This document shows, one piece after another, positions 9,110-18,823 of a stretch of DNA of 64,000 nucleotides. The stretch covers positions 53,558 through 117,557 of the forward strand of contig NZ_MUKN01000004.1 in the NCBI RefSeq assembly GCF_001995175.1, given 5' to 3'. A model generated the notes under the pieces. The model was not told the DNA's origin. It did not search any database and was given only the letters and a program-made list of their open reading frames with translations. Positions within the stretch are counted from its first letter, which is position 1; each line of letters starts with the position of its first letter. This DNA comes from Rathayibacter rhapontici (GTDB taxonomy: Bacteria > Actinomycetota > Actinomycetes > Actinomycetales > Microbacteriaceae). Position numbers and translations under genes: made by a program.

Positions 9110-9660
9110 CCGTGCCCGCTCCGGTGCTCGACGCCGTCCTCGCGCGACGATCGCGGTCGAAGGTGACGGCGGAGGCACCGGGCCACGACGAGATCGCGAC
9201 GTACGTCTCGGCGGCGTCGCGCCTCGCCGACCACAGCTCGCTGCGGCCGTGGCGGGTCATCGAGATCCGCGGCGCCGCTCGCGACCGGATCGGCCGCAGC
9301 TTCGCGGCCGCGTCCGGCTCCAAGAAGGACCCGCGTAAGTACATCGAGAAGACCCACCGCGCCTCCCTCCTGCTGGCCGTCGTGGTGAGCACGAAGAAGT
9401 CGAGCGTGCCGGACTGGGAGCAGGAGGCGGTCGCCTCGGGCGTCGCGCACCTGCTGAGCCTGCTGCTCGACGAGGCGGGCTGGGGCGTCTTCTGGCGCAC
9501 CGGCTCCTACACCCGGGCGAAGGCGGTCCGGAAGGCCCACCGCCTCGAGAAGGGCGAGGAGCTGCTCGGCTGGCTCTACGTCGGCCGGCCCGACGGCAAG
9601 ATAGGCGGGCCCAAGCGCCCCACGCCCGCCGAGAAGCACCTCAGCGTCCTGCAGCCGTGA
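9106..9660 (+). CDS. Nitroreductase-family flavoprotein
   Basis: The 184-residue protein has the nitroreductase N-terminal pattern (LARRSRSKVTAEAP, SLRPWRVIEI) and GVAHLLSLLLDEAGWGVFWRTG typical of FMN-dependent NAD(P)H oxidoreductases. Substrate unknown. The GTG start overlaps the msrB stop by 4 bp (translational coupling). The C-terminus is slightly shorter than in classic nitroreductases, closer to putative TdsD/DrgA-like members. Confidence 0.75.
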   Translation: MTVPAPVLDAVLARRSRSKVTAEAPGHDEIATYVSAASRLADHSSLRPWRVIEIRGAARDRIGRSFAAASGSKKDPRKYIEKTHRASLLLAVVVSTKKSSVPDWEQEAVASGVAHLLSLLLDEAGWGVFWRTGSYTRAKAVRKAHRLEKGEELLGWLYVGRPDGKIGGPKRPTPAEKHLSVLQP

Positions 9661-9727
9661 CGCCGGCGGCGCGCCCCGATCCGGGCGCGGCGCCCGCGAT
9701 AGTCTGTCCCGGTGCCTCCGGGCACCT

Positions 9728-9803
9728 GCCGACGTGGCGCAATTGGTAGCGCACCCGACTTGTAATCGGGCGGTTACGGGTTCGAGTCCCGTCGTCGGCT
9801 CCA
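9728..9803 (+). tRNA. tRNA-Thr (anticodon TGT)
   Basis: A cloverleaf folds with acceptor arms GCCGACG/CGTCGGC, anticodon loop CTTGTAA (TGT) on a CCCGA/TCGGG stem and T-arm ACGGG-TTCGAGT-CCCGT. The 3' CCA is encoded (9801-9803). Confidence 0.95.
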
Positions 9804-9870
9804 CGCATCGCCTCCCGAGCAGCCCCCGGGCTCCTCGTCGTCGCGCCCCGCTCGCTGCCACCGGGCGTCG

Positions 9871-9917
9871 ACAGGAGAAGGGCACGTCCGGTTCGACCGG
9901 ACGTGCCCTTCTCCTGT
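9871..9917. terminator. Strong bidirectional terminator
   Basis: A perfect 21-bp stem with a TTCGA loop lies between tRNA-Thr and the convergent DsbA-like gene. There is no long T tract, as is usual in actinobacteria. Confidence 0.85.
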
Positions 9918-9929
9918 TCGCGCCTGCGG

Positions 9930-10841
9930 TCAGCCCGCGGCGGGAGTCGGCGTCGGCGACGCGGAGGAGTAGGTGTCGGCCGCCGCGGCGAGCACGAACG
10001 AGCTGAACGCCTCGGGGTCGGTGAGCGAGCCGGAGTAGGCCTCGCCGTTCACGAGGACGGTCGGCGTGCCGGAGACCTTCTCGACCTCGGTTCCGGGCAG
10101 CGGCCCGGAGGTCGCGCGCTCGGTCGCGGCCTGCACCCAGCTCGTGAAGGAGCCGTCGTCGATGCAGGAGTCGACCGCCGCGGTGTCCTGGACTCCGGCG
10201 TCCGCGGCGTAGCCCTTGAGCTCGGCGTCCGACAGGCCGTCCGTGCCCTCGGCGGGCTGGTTCTCGAAGAGCAGGGAGTTGAAGTCGAAGAAGGAGTCGG
10301 GCGAGGAGTCGGCGACGCAGGCGGCGGCGTTCGCGGCCCGCTCCGAGTACTTCGTGCCGTTCGATCGCGGCGTGAGGATCGCGAGCGGGTGGATCTCGAC
10401 GGTCGCCGCTCCACTGTCGACCCACTCCCGGATCTGCTCGCCGTTCGTGGTCTCGAACTGACCGCAGTAAGGGCAGAGGTAGTCGACGTACACGCGGATG
10501 TCGACGGTGCCGGTCGAGGTGTCGAGAGCGCTCGGGCTCGGAGTGCCGCTCGCCGGGATCGGGTCGGAGGTCTGCGCGACCAGCCCCTCCCCCACCACGA
10601 GGCCGTCGCTGGCCATGTTCGCCGGGCCGGGGCCGACCTCGGCCGGGCGGAGGTTGGGCACGAGCACCAGGGCGACGATCGCGACGACGGCGATGACGGC
10701 GACGGCGAGGCCTCCCTGCAGCAGCAGGCGGCCGGCGCGGTCGCGGCGCTTCTGCTGCTCGCGGAGCCGTCGGGCCTTCTCCCTCGCTGCCTCTCGACGC
10801 TGGTTCTTCGAGAGACGGTCGTTGGCTCCGCCGTTGGTCAT
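9930..10841 (-). CDS. Membrane-anchored DsbA-like thioredoxin-fold protein
   Basis: The 303-residue protein has a basic, Lys/Arg-rich cytoplasmic N-terminus (1-40), one TM helix (about 41-62) and an extracytoplasmic thioredoxin fold (about 110-285) with the active site CPYC (DYLCPYCGQF) and cis-Pro region SGTPTVLVNG. Two further cysteines (AAACVADSS, VDSCIDD) may form a structural disulfide. Likely role: forming or isomerising disulfides in exported proteins. It belongs to the DsbA/DSBA-like family common in actinobacteria. Ribosome-binding site GGAGTGTCC precedes the ATG. Confidence 0.88.
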   Translation of the reverse strand: MTNGGANDRLSKNQRREAAREKARRLREQQKRRDRAGRLLLQGGLAVAVIAVVAIVALVLVPNLRPAEVGPGPANMASDGLVVGEGLVAQTSDPIPASGTPSPSALDTSTGTVDIRVYVDYLCPYCGQFETTNGEQIREWVDSGAATVEIHPLAILTPRSNGTKYSERAANAAACVADSSPDSFFDFNSLLFENQPAEGTDGLSDAELKGYAADAGVQDTAAVDSCIDDGSFTSWVQAATERATSGPLPGTEVEKVSGTPTVLVNGEAYSGSLTDPEAFSSFVLAAAADTYSSASPTPTPAAG

Positions 10842-11011
10842 GACAAGGACACTCCGAGAAAGAGAGGGGGGGAAGTCGTCGCCGGGTCGCGACTCGCCGG
10901 AATCCTACGCGCGAGCCCTGGGAATCCCCCAAACGGCGGATATGCGACCGTCTCGGGGAGGCTTCCGGGCCCGCGGTGGCGAGTTCCGGGCCCGTGGCAT
11001 ACTGTGACGGT

Positions 11012-11093
11012 TGGCCGACGTCGTCCACACGACGATGACCATCATCAATTCCATTCACTCGGATCGTCCGGCACGTACCTGCCGGTGAAGGAG
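11012..11093 (+). ncRNA. Structured 5' leader of msiK-type gene
   Basis: After a possible -10 (CATACT, 10998-11003) the ~90-nt leader holds two short hairpins: CGTCGT-CCAC-ACGACG (11019-11034) and CCGGCA-CGTACC-TGCCGG (11068-11085). The second ends just before the GAAGGAG ribosome-binding site. An RNA motif named msiK is known upstream of this gene in actinobacteria; I cannot confirm a match to its consensus by eye. Confidence 0.4.
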
Positions 11094-11101
11094 CAAGAAC
11101 A

Positions 11102-12178
<1,077 letters not shown>

Positions 12179-12197
12179 GGCTCCGCTCCCGCGCACA

Positions 12198-12231
12198 CGC
12201 TGCCGCCGTCTCCTCCGGGACGGCGGCAGCG
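12198..12231 (+). terminator. Terminator of msiK
   Basis: CGCTGCCGCCGTC / GACGGCGGCAGCG, a 13-bp stem followed by TTCGTT. Confidence 0.8.
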
Positions 12232-12278
12232 TTCGTTACCGCTCCTCCCCCGCCCGACTCCGACACGAACGGCGCTCC

Positions 12279-13595
12279 ATGTCCGGATCCCTGAACATCA
12301 CCTCAGCCACCGTCGACCCGGCACTCCTCGACCTCCCGTGGAACCTCCGGCTGAACGACTGGCCCGACGAGTACATCGCCGCGCTGCCCAAGGGCATCTC
12401 GCGTCACACCGTGCGCTTCGCCCACCTCTCTGGCCACGTGGTCGCCGTCAAGGAGACCACCGCCGAGATGGCCCGCCGCGAGTACGAGATGCTGAAGACG
12501 CTGCAGCGCCTCGACGTCCCCTGCGTCGTGCCCGGCGCCGTCATCGCGAACCGCACCGACGACGAGGGCGGCGAGCTGCCCGCCGTGCTGGTGACGCGCC
12601 ACCTCAAGTTCTCGCTGCCCTACCGCGCCCTCTTCTCGCAGACGCTGCGGCCCGACACGGCGACCCGCCTCGTCGACGCCCTCGCGCTCCTGCTCGTCCG
12701 ACTGCACGTGATCGGTTTCTTCTGGGGCGACGTGTCGCTCTCGAACACGCTCTTCCGCCGCGATGCCGGTGCGTTCGCCGCCTACCTGGTCGACGCCGAG
12801 ACCGGTCAGCTCTACTCGGGCGGGCTGTCGAACGGCCAGCGCGAGAACGACCTCGAGATCGCCCGCGTCAACATCGCGGGCGAGCTCCTCGACCTCGAGG
12901 CCGGCGGGCGCGTCGACGAGGACCTCGACCCGATCACCGTCTCGGACGGGATCGTCGCGGCGTACCGCAGCCTCTGGAAGGAGCTGACCGGCGTCGAGTC
13001 GTTCGCCACCTCCGAGCGCTGGCGGATCAACGACCGGGTGAACCGCCTGAACGACCTCGGCTTCGACATCGAGGAACTGGCGATCAAGACGGACGACGCC
13101 GGGTCGACGGTGCGGATCCAGCCCAAGGTCGTCGACGCCGGTCACCACCAGCGCCGCCTCCTGCGCCTGACGGGGCTCGACGCCCAGGAGAACCAGGCGC
13201 GGCGGCTGCTGAACGACCTCGACTCCTATACCGCCACCTACGGCAAGCAGGGCCTGGACGAGGAGATGGTCGCGCACGAGTGGCTGGCCCAGGTGTTCGA
13301 GCCGGTCATCCGCTCGATCCCCCGCGACCTCAAGGGGCGGCTCGAGCCGGCCGAGATGTTCCACCAGCTGCTCGAGCACCGCTGGTTCATGTCGCAGCAG
13401 CAGGCGCGCGACGTCCCCCTCGCGGAGGCGGTGACCGCGTACGTGAACGACATCCTCCGCCATCGCCGCGACGAGGCGACGATCATCGCCCCGCCGACGG
13501 AGGCGCTGACGCTGCCCAACCTCGTCATCGACGAGGCGGGCGACGCCGAGCTCACCGACGAGGACGCCGAGGTCGACTGGACCAAGAACGTCTGA
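12279..13595 (+). CDS. DUF4032 protein with kinase-like fold
   Basis: The 438-residue protein matches actinobacterial DUF4032 proteins. The N-terminal half (about 30-200) looks like a lipopolysaccharide-kinase-type fold: VVAVKETTAEMARREYEML supplies a possible Lys and Glu, FFWGDVSLSNTLF resembles an HxDxxxxN catalytic loop with Gly replacing His, and LVDAETG could be the metal-binding Asp. The DUF4032 domain proper fills the C-terminal half. Substrate and activity unknown. It is a single gene between terminators. Confidence 0.8.
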   Translation: MSGSLNITSATVDPALLDLPWNLRLNDWPDEYIAALPKGISRHTVRFAHLSGHVVAVKETTAEMARREYEMLKTLQRLDVPCVVPGAVIANRTDDEGGELPAVLVTRHLKFSLPYRALFSQTLRPDTATRLVDALALLLVRLHVIGFFWGDVSLSNTLFRRDAGAFAAYLVDAETGQLYSGGLSNGQRENDLEIARVNIAGELLDLEAGGRVDEDLDPITVSDGIVAAYRSLWKELTGVESFATSERWRINDRVNRLNDLGFDIEELAIKTDDAGSTVRIQPKVVDAGHHQRRLLRLTGLDAQENQARRLLNDLDSYTATYGKQGLDEEMVAHEWLAQVFEPVIRSIPRDLKGRLEPAEMFHQLLEHRWFMSQQQARDVPLAEAVTAYVNDILRHRRDEATIIAPPTEALTLPNLVIDEAGDAELTDEDAEVDWTKNV

Positions 13596-13603
13596 CCCTG
13601 ATC

Positions 13604-13645
13604 GACGAAGGGCCCGTGCGAAGCGATCCGCACGGGCCCTTCGTC
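13604..13645 (+). terminator. Terminator of DUF4032 gene
   Basis: A perfect 17-bp stem (arms 13604-13620 and 13629-13645) with an 8-base loop, followed by ATTCGTG. Confidence 0.85.
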
Positions 13646-13662
13646 ATTCGTGTCGACCCCGC

Positions 13663-13760
13663 GAGGGGTCCGGCGCGGTGAGCTGCAAGGCGGAGGAGGA
13701 AGCGATACCGGCGGTATCGCGCCCGACGACAACGCCGCAGATCGCCGTGCCGGGGCCCTC
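13663..13760. repeat. 98-bp hairpin repeat element, copy A
   Basis: A 62-bp core (13681-13742) is 60/62 identical to the core at 18743-18804. The core contains the palindrome GCGATACC-GGC-GGTATCGC. Flanking 18-nt arms GAGGGGTCCGGCGCGGTG (13663-13680) and 13743-13760 pair with 14 Watson-Crick pairs, 3 G-U and 1 mismatch. The arms differ from those of copy B yet still pair. It lies between the convergent DUF4032 and rlmB genes. Confidence 0.8.
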
Positions 13761-13761
13761 G

Positions 13762-14784
13762 CTATTCGGTCGACGCGCGGAGCTTGGAGATCTCGTAGAG
13801 CGCGACGGACGCGGCGATGCCGGCGTTCAGCGACTCCGCCGCCGAGCTGATCGGGATCGAGACGATCGCGTCGCACTGCTCGGTGACGAGACGGGACAGG
13901 CCCTTGCCCTCGCTCCCGACGAGCACGAGGAGCGGCCGGTCGGCGAGCTCGAGGCCCGGCAGCATCGTGTCGCCGCCGCCGTCGAGGCCGATGACGAAGA
14001 CGCCGTCGCGCTTGAAGTCCTTGATCATCGCGGTCAGGTTCGACGCCATCGCCACGGGGACGCGCGCGGCGGCTCCGGCCGAGGTCTTCCAGGCGGCCGA
14101 GTTGAGCCCGACCGAGCGGCGCTGCGGCACGATGACGCCCTGGCCGCCGAACGCGGCGACGGAGCGGATGATCGCGCCGAGGTTGCGCGGGTCGGTGATG
14201 CCGTCGAGCGCGACGAAGAGCGGCGTCTGCGCGCGCGAGACGCTGCGCTGCAGAAGGTCGCTCGGGTGCGCGTACTCGTACGGCGGCACCTTGAGGACGA
14301 GTCCCTGGTGCACCGAGTCGGGGCCGGCGAGCCGGTCGAGCTCGGGACGCATGATCTCGAGGACGGGCAGGCCGCGCGCGGTGGCGAGCTTCAGCGCCTC
14401 CTTGACCCGCTCGTCCATCTCGATGCGCGTCGCCACGTAGAGGGTCGTCGCGGGGATCTTGGCCCGCAGCGCCTCGAGGACGGAGTTGCGCCCCGTGACC
14501 ATCTCGGACTCGTCCGCGCTCTTGGGCTTGCGCGACGGAGCGGGCCGACCCGATCCTCCGCGCGCGGCCGCTGACAGCGTGCTGCCGGGGCGTCCCTTCC
14601 CGCCGGCGGCGACGAAGCGCTCGCGCGCCGCCTTCGCCTTGCCTGCGGGGTGGTACGGCCGGTCCTCGGCCTTCGGCGTGGGCTTCTTGCCCTCGAGGGC
14701 CTGACGACCCTGACCGCCGGAACCGACGGCCTTGCCCTTGCTCTTCTTGCGGACCGCTCCTGGGCGGCCGGGCTTATTCGCCAT
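13762..14784 (-). CDS. rlmB: 23S rRNA 2'-O-methyltransferase RlmB (TrmH/SpoU family)
   Basis: Methylates the 2'-OH of a conserved guanosine of 23S rRNA using SAM. The 340-residue protein has a basic, Lys/Gly-rich N-terminal extension (1-95) typical of actinobacterial members, a substrate-binding domain ([13 protein letters not shown] onward) and the knotted SPOUT domain with [26 protein letters not shown] and [17 protein letters not shown] motifs. The ATG at 14784 has GGAG upstream and overlaps the cysS 3' end by 11 bp, so it is translationally coupled to cysS. Confidence 0.93.
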   Translation of the reverse strand: MANKPGRPGAVRKKSKGKAVGSGGQGRQALEGKKPTPKAEDRPYHPAGKAKAARERFVAAGGKGRPGSTLSAAARGGSGRPAPSRKPKSADESEMVTGRNSVLEALRAKIPATTLYVATRIEMDERVKEALKLATARGLPVLEIMRPELDRLAGPDSVHQGLVLKVPPYEYAHPSDLLQRSVSRAQTPLFVALDGITDPRNLGAIIRSVAAFGGQGVIVPQRRSVGLNSAAWKTSAGAAARVPVAMASNLTAMIKDFKRDGVFVIGLDGGGDTMLPGLELADRPLLVLVGSEGKGLSRLVTEQCDAIVSIPISSAAESLNAGIAASVALYEISKLRASTE

Positions 14785-16222
14785 CGAGACTCCAATGCGC
14801 ACCCGTCTGGGTGTCTTCGATCGTGATTCCCGCCGCGGCGAGATCGGTTCGGATGCGGTCGGCGGCCGCCCAGTCGCGCTGCTCCCGCGCGGACTGGCGC
14901 TCGAGGACCAGACGGTCGACGAGGACGCTGAGGGCCCGGTAGGAGGGCTCGTCGTCGGAGCGTGCCCACTCGGGCGCCTCCGGGTCGATGCCGAGCACCG
15001 ACGCCATGGCGAGGACCTGCGTGCGCAGCGCCGCGACGGTGCCCAGATCCTCGGCGTCGAGGGCGGCGTTGCCGGCCCGGACGGTCTCGTGCAGCACGCC
15101 GACGGCCTGCGGGACGGAGAGGTCGTCGTCCATCGCCTCCGCGAACTCGTCCGGGACGAGGGGCTCGCCGACGGAGGCGAAGCGGGTGCCCTCGAGGCGG
15201 CGGCGCGACCGGTCGAGGAAGCCCTCGATCCGCTCGAGCGCGGCCTCGGCCTCGTCGAGCGCTCCGTCGTGGAACTCGAGGGTGGAGCGGTAGTGGGCGG
15301 AGCCCAGGTAGTAGCGGACGACGAGCGGTCGAGCCGCGTCCAGCAGCTCGGACGCGAAGACGGAGTTGCCGAGCGACTTGCTCATCTTCTGCCCGGTCAC
15401 CGAGACGAGTCCGTTGTGCAGCCAGTAGGAGGCGAAGGCGTGCCCCGCGGCGCTCGACTGCGCGAGCTCGTTCTCGTGGTGCGGGAACCGGAGGTCGAGA
15501 CCGCCGCCGTGGATGTCGAACTGCGTGCCGAGGTACTTCGTCGACATGGCCGAGCACTCGATGTGCCAGCCCGGACGGCCCGGTCCCCACGGGGACGCCC
15601 ACGAGGCCGACTCCGGCTCCTCGGGCTTGACGCCCTTCCAGAGGGCGAAATCGTGCGGGTCGCGCTTGCCGCGCGGGTCGGCGTCGGTCGCGGCCTCCAT
15701 GCTCTCGAGGCGCTGATGCGTGAGGGCTCCGTAGTCGGGCCAGGAGCGGGTGTCGAAGTAGACGTCGCCGGACTCGTCGGGCGCGGGGTAGGCGTGACCG
15801 AGCTCGATCAGGCGCTCGACGAGCGCGATCATCTCGGCGATGCTCGCCGTCGCCCGCGGCTCGTACGTGGGCGGCAGGATGCCGAGGGCGTTGTAGGCCG
15901 CGGTGAACTCGAGCTCGACGCGGTAGGCCAGCGCCCACCACTGCTCCGACGGCTCGCCCTCGGGGGCCGCTCGCCGCGACTCCTCGGCGATCGCGAGGAT
16001 CTTGTCGTCGATGTCGGTGACGTTGCGCACGAGGGTGACGTGGAAGCCCCTGTAGCGCAGCCAGCGCCGCAGCTGGTCGTAGACCAGCGCGGAACGCAGG
16101 TGCCCGATGTGCGGGGAGGACTGCACGGTGGGTCCGCAGACGTACATCCCGACCTCGTTCGCGCGGAGGGGGACGAAATCGACGAGGGCCTGGGCCTTCG
16201 AGTCATGCAGTCGCAGAGTCAC
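14774..16222 (-). CDS. cysS: Cysteinyl-tRNA synthetase
   Basis: Charges tRNA-Cys. The 482-residue class I synthetase has the HIGH motif ([12 protein letters not shown]), zinc ligands (CGPTVQ; ECSAMS; HHENE) and KMSKS (GQKMSKSLG). The GTG start lies six bases after TAAACT (16229-16234, minus strand), so it may be leaderless. The order ispDF-cysS-rlmB is conserved in actinobacteria and all three are on the same strand. Confidence 0.95.
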   Translation of the reverse strand: MTLRLHDSKAQALVDFVPLRANEVGMYVCGPTVQSSPHIGHLRSALVYDQLRRWLRYRGFHVTLVRNVTDIDDKILAIAEESRRAAPEGEPSEQWWALAYRVELEFTAAYNALGILPPTYEPRATASIAEMIALVERLIELGHAYPAPDESGDVYFDTRSWPDYGALTHQRLESMEAATDADPRGKRDPHDFALWKGVKPEEPESASWASPWGPGRPGWHIECSAMSTKYLGTQFDIHGGGLDLRFPHHENELAQSSAAGHAFASYWLHNGLVSVTGQKMSKSLGNSVFASELLDAARPLVVRYYLGSAHYRSTLEFHDGALDEAEAALERIEGFLDRSRRRLEGTRFASVGEPLVPDEFAEAMDDDLSVPQAVGVLHETVRAGNAALDAEDLGTVAALRTQVLAMASVLGIDPEAPEWARSDDEPSYRALSVLVDRLVLERQSAREQRDWAAADRIRTDLAAAGITIEDTQTGAHWSLDGE

Positions 16223-16266
16223 GGGGCGAGTTTACCGGGCGAGTCGCCCGCGGCCGGGCGGTGGGA

Positions 16267-17463
16267 TCAGCGCGAGGACGCGGTCGGGAGCACGAGCGCA
16301 GTCGCCGTCGCCGCCACGCCCTCGCCCCGACCTGTGAAGCCGAGGGAGTCGGAGGTCGTCGCGGCGACGCTCACGGGGGCGCCGAGGATCGTCGACAGCA
16401 GCTCCTGCGCCTCATCGCGGCGCGGCGAGAACCTGGGCCTGTTGCCGATCAGCTGCACCGAGACGTTGCCGATCGTGAAGCCCGCCGATTCGACGAGCTC
16501 GCGGGTGGCCCGGAGGAACACGTCGCCGTGCGCGTTCGCGAAGCGCGGGTCGGCGGTCCCGAAGCGCGACCCGATGTCGCCCAGCCCGGCCGCGGCGAGG
16601 AGGGCGTCGCAGATCGCGTGGGCGACGGGATCGCCGTCGCTGTGACCCGAGAGCCCCCGCTCCCCGGGCCAGTGCAGCCCGGCGAGCCAGAGGGGCGACT
16701 CGTCGTCGAAGGCGTGGACGTCGGTGCCGATGCCGATCCGCGGAGCGGCGACGGGCACGGGCGGCGCGAGCAGCTGCTCCGCGCGCGAGAGGTCCCACGG
16801 CGTGGTGATCTTGAAGGCGAGCGGGTCTCCGGCGACGACGACCGAGCCGTGCCCGTGCGCGGCCAGGAGCGCGGCGTCGTCGGTGTGCTCGGCGCCGGCG
16901 GAGGCGTAGGCGGTGTCGAGCAGGGTGCGGGGGAAGCCCTGCGGGGTCTGCACGGCCGCGAGCTGCGCGCGGTCGACGGTCTCGAGGATCGCGCCCTCGG
17001 CTCCGATCCGCTTGATCGTGTCCGTGACCGCGAGGCCCGGCACCACTCCCCCGCCGGTCGCCCGCACCGCCGCGATGACGCGCTCGAACTGGTCGACCGG
17101 AGTGAGAGCGCGGGCGGCGTCGTGGACGAGCACCGTCTCGACGGAGGGGGCGAGGAGCGCGAGACCGCGGCCGACCGACTCCTGCCGGGTCGCTCCTCCG
17201 GCCGCGACCGCGACGTGGTCGGCGCCCGAGGCGGTGCGGCAGAGGGCGATCGTCTCGTCGACGAGCTCGGCGGGGGCGACCACGACGACCTGGACGGGCT
17301 CGGCGATCGTGAGGACCGTGCGGAGGCTGCGCTCCAGGATGGTCCGGCCGGCGCAGTCGACGTAGGCCTTGGGTCGCTCGCGGCCGAGCCGGGTGCCGCT
17401 GCCCGCTGCGACGATCACGACGCAGCGGTGGGAGGCGCCGAGGAGAGGGGGGTCATCGTGCAC
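16267..17463 (-). CDS. ispDF: Bifunctional IspD-IspF isoprenoid enzyme
   Basis: One 398-residue chain carries two steps of the MEP pathway. The N-terminal IspD cytidylyltransferase (1-235) has [14 protein letters not shown] and [10 protein letters not shown]; the C-terminal IspF cyclase (about 240-398) has [34 protein letters not shown] and [14 protein letters not shown]. Fusion of these two is known in some bacteria. The GTG start has GGAAGG 5 bases upstream. It precedes cysS by 44 bp on the same strand; cysS may still have its own promoter. Confidence 0.95.
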   Translation of the reverse strand: MHDDPPLLGASHRCVVIVAAGSGTRLGRERPKAYVDCAGRTILERSLRTVLTIAEPVQVVVVAPAELVDETIALCRTASGADHVAVAAGGATRQESVGRGLALLAPSVETVLVHDAARALTPVDQFERVIAAVRATGGGVVPGLAVTDTIKRIGAEGAILETVDRAQLAAVQTPQGFPRTLLDTAYASAGAEHTDDAALLAAHGHGSVVVAGDPLAFKITTPWDLSRAEQLLAPPVPVAAPRIGIGTDVHAFDDESPLWLAGLHWPGERGLSGHSDGDPVAHAICDALLAAAGLGDIGSRFGTADPRFANAHGDVFLRATRELVESAGFTIGNVSVQLIGNRPRFSPRRDEAQELLSTILGAPVSVAATTSDSLGFTGRGEGVAATATALVLPTASSR

Positions 17464-17632
17464 GTCCTTCCACCGGCTGTCGCCGGCGGTCAGAGTACCA
17501 AAGGGGTCGGGAGGTGAGGACCCCCTCGGTCGGACCGGCGGCGGGGGGTCGCTACGCTAATCTGGTGTCCGGCTCGTGCACCGTGAAGTCGCCCTGTCCG
17601 GGGCGAGCAGGGCCGACGATCTGGAGGATCCT

Positions 17633-18205
17633 GTGAAGGCGCGTATCGCTGCATCCGTCGTTCTCGCGGTCGGCGTCGCCCTCGCTACCGCCGGCTGCAA
17701 CCTCGTCGCTCCCCAGGCGACGCGGGCCATCTACGACCCGAGCGACGGAGTCGGAGCCACCATCGGCGACCTCGCCATCCGCAACGCCATGGTCATCTCG
17801 AACGAGGGCGAGGAGGGGACGCTCATCGTCACCGTCGTCAACGACTCCGCCGAGACCGAGACCCTCGAGGTCCAGTACGAGTCCGACGAGGGACGCACCG
17901 ACGGCGAGCTGACGATCGTGCCGGGCCGGAACCAGATCGGCCCCGAGCAGGGCCAGTCCGTGTACATGCCGGGTCTGGACATCGTCCCGGGCAGCCTCCT
18001 GCCGGTCTACTTCCAGTACGGCGACGAGGAGGGCAAGGAGATCCTCGTCCCGGTCCTGACCAACGCGCTCGAGGCCTACTCCACCCTCACGCCGGCCCCG
18101 TCGGCCACCCCGACGGCGACCACCACTCCGGACCCGGCCCTGACCGCGATCCCCACCCCCACGACCGAGCCCGGCAACTCGATCGAGCCCCCCGCCGGCG
18201 AGTAG
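17633..18205 (+). CDS. Secreted lipoprotein, conserved in actinobacteria
   Basis: The 190-residue precursor has a signal peptide (MKARIAASVVLAVGVA) ending in the lipobox LATAGC, so Cys is probably lipidated and the protein anchored outside the membrane. The mature part looks like a beta-rich domain (about 45-150) followed by a Thr/Pro-rich tail (TPTATTTPDPA). No specific function recognised. The GTG start at 17633 has GGAGG 5 bases upstream; an upstream in-frame start would place 19 extra residues before the signal peptide. It is divergent from ispDF. Confidence 0.8.
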   Translation: MKARIAASVVLAVGVALATAGCNLVAPQATRAIYDPSDGVGATIGDLAIRNAMVISNEGEEGTLIVTVVNDSAETETLEVQYESDEGRTDGELTIVPGRNQIGPEQGQSVYMPGLDIVPGSLLPVYFQYGDEEGKEILVPVLTNALEAYSTLTPAPSATPTATTTPDPALTAIPTPTTEPGNSIEPPAGE

Positions 18206-18221
18206 CCCCGTCTCCCCTTCA

Positions 18222-18251
18222 ACGGGCCGTCCACTCCGCTGGGCGGCCCGT
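18222..18251 (+). terminator. Terminator of lipoprotein gene
   Basis: ACGGGCCG/CGGCCCGT 8-bp stem, 16 bp past the stop. Confidence 0.6.
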
Positions 18252-18297
18252 CGTCGTCCCACCCCGCCCCGGCTGCGCCTCCCCCCGGCGAACACGG

Positions 18298-18335
18298 ACC
18301 TCGACCCCCCGCTCCTCGGCTCCTCGACCAGCAGG
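18298..18335. repeat. Degenerate REP-like copy
   Basis: CTCGGCTCCTCGACCAGCAG, followed by GGCGGGACGCC, parallels the better copy at 18386-18423. Similarity continues about 35 bp downstream, so the pair looks like an old local duplication. Confidence 0.5.
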
Positions 18336-18385
18336 CGGGACGCCTCCCGTCCACGCGTAGGAGCGACACCGCCTCGGGCGGCCCG

Positions 18386-18423
18386 GGTCTCGATACGCCG
18401 CTCCGCGGCTACTCGACCAGCAG
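18386..18423 (+). repeat. REP-like palindromic repeat
   Basis: GGTCTCGATACGCC followed by a small GC stem-loop and GGCTACTCGACCAGCAG. The same consensus occurs inverted at 21763-21801. Confidence 0.65.
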
Positions 18424-18452
18424 CAGGGACGCCGCCCCGTCCACAAGCAGCC

Positions 18453-18710
18453 CGTCGCGCAGCGACGGCCCCACTCCGGCTCGTCGCACAGCGACGGCCC
18501 CACCTGCAGCTCGTCGCGCAGCGACGGCCCCACCGAAGCAGCTCGTCGCGCAGCGACGGCCCACCTGCAGCTCGTCGCACAGCGACGGCCCCACTCCGGC
18601 TCGTCGCACAGCGACGGCCCCACTCCGGCTCGTCGCACAGCGACGGCCCCACTCCGGCTCGTCGCACAGCGACGGCCCCACTCCGGCTCGTCGCACAGCG
18701 ACGGCCCCAC
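18453..18710. repeat. Tandem array: nine ~29-bp units, each with a hairpin
   Basis: Units begin at 18453, 18482, 18512, 18544, 18573, 18602, 18631, 18660 and 18689 (29, 30, 32, 29, 29, 29, 29, 29 bp, last truncated). Every unit carries the perfect 6-bp inverted repeat CGTCGC-RCA-GCGACG followed by GGCCCCAC (one unit has one C fewer), then a 7-10 base variable part (TCCGGCT, CTGCAGCT or CGAAGCAGCT). There are no unique spacers, so it is not CRISPR. Confidence 0.85.
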
Positions 18711-18724
18711 TTCTGGAGTTCTCC

Positions 18725-18822
18725 GCGGGGCCTGGTGGGGTCAGCTGCAAGGCGGAGGAGGGAGCGATACCGGCGGTATCGCGACCGACGACAACGCCGC
18801 AGATGGCCCCGCCAGGCCCCGC
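18725..18822. repeat. 98-bp hairpin repeat element, copy B
   Basis: The core 18743-18804 differs from copy A at two positions. Arms 18725-18742 (GCGGGGCCTGGTGGGGTC) and 18805-18822 form 16 Watson-Crick and 2 G-U pairs. The element ends at the regX3 stop. Confidence 0.8.
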
Positions 18823-18823
18823 G

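Larger units (their letters stand above)
18206..18823. other. 618-bp gene-free repeat hotspot
   Basis: This gap between the convergent lipoprotein and regX3 genes has no credible gene. It holds a terminator, two related REP-like sequences (18298-18335 and 18386-18423), nine tandem units (18453-18710) and hairpin element B (18725-18822). Reading frames here translate the repeats and are not genes. Confidence 0.85.

Noticed and set aside
18453..18710. CRISPR array
   Set aside because: Units are contiguous with no unique spacers and no cas genes are present.
18219..18750. Minus-strand repeat proteins (GPSLCDE- and RRCATS-type repeats)
   Set aside because: All three frames simply translate the tandem array; no ribosome-binding site or conserved domain.
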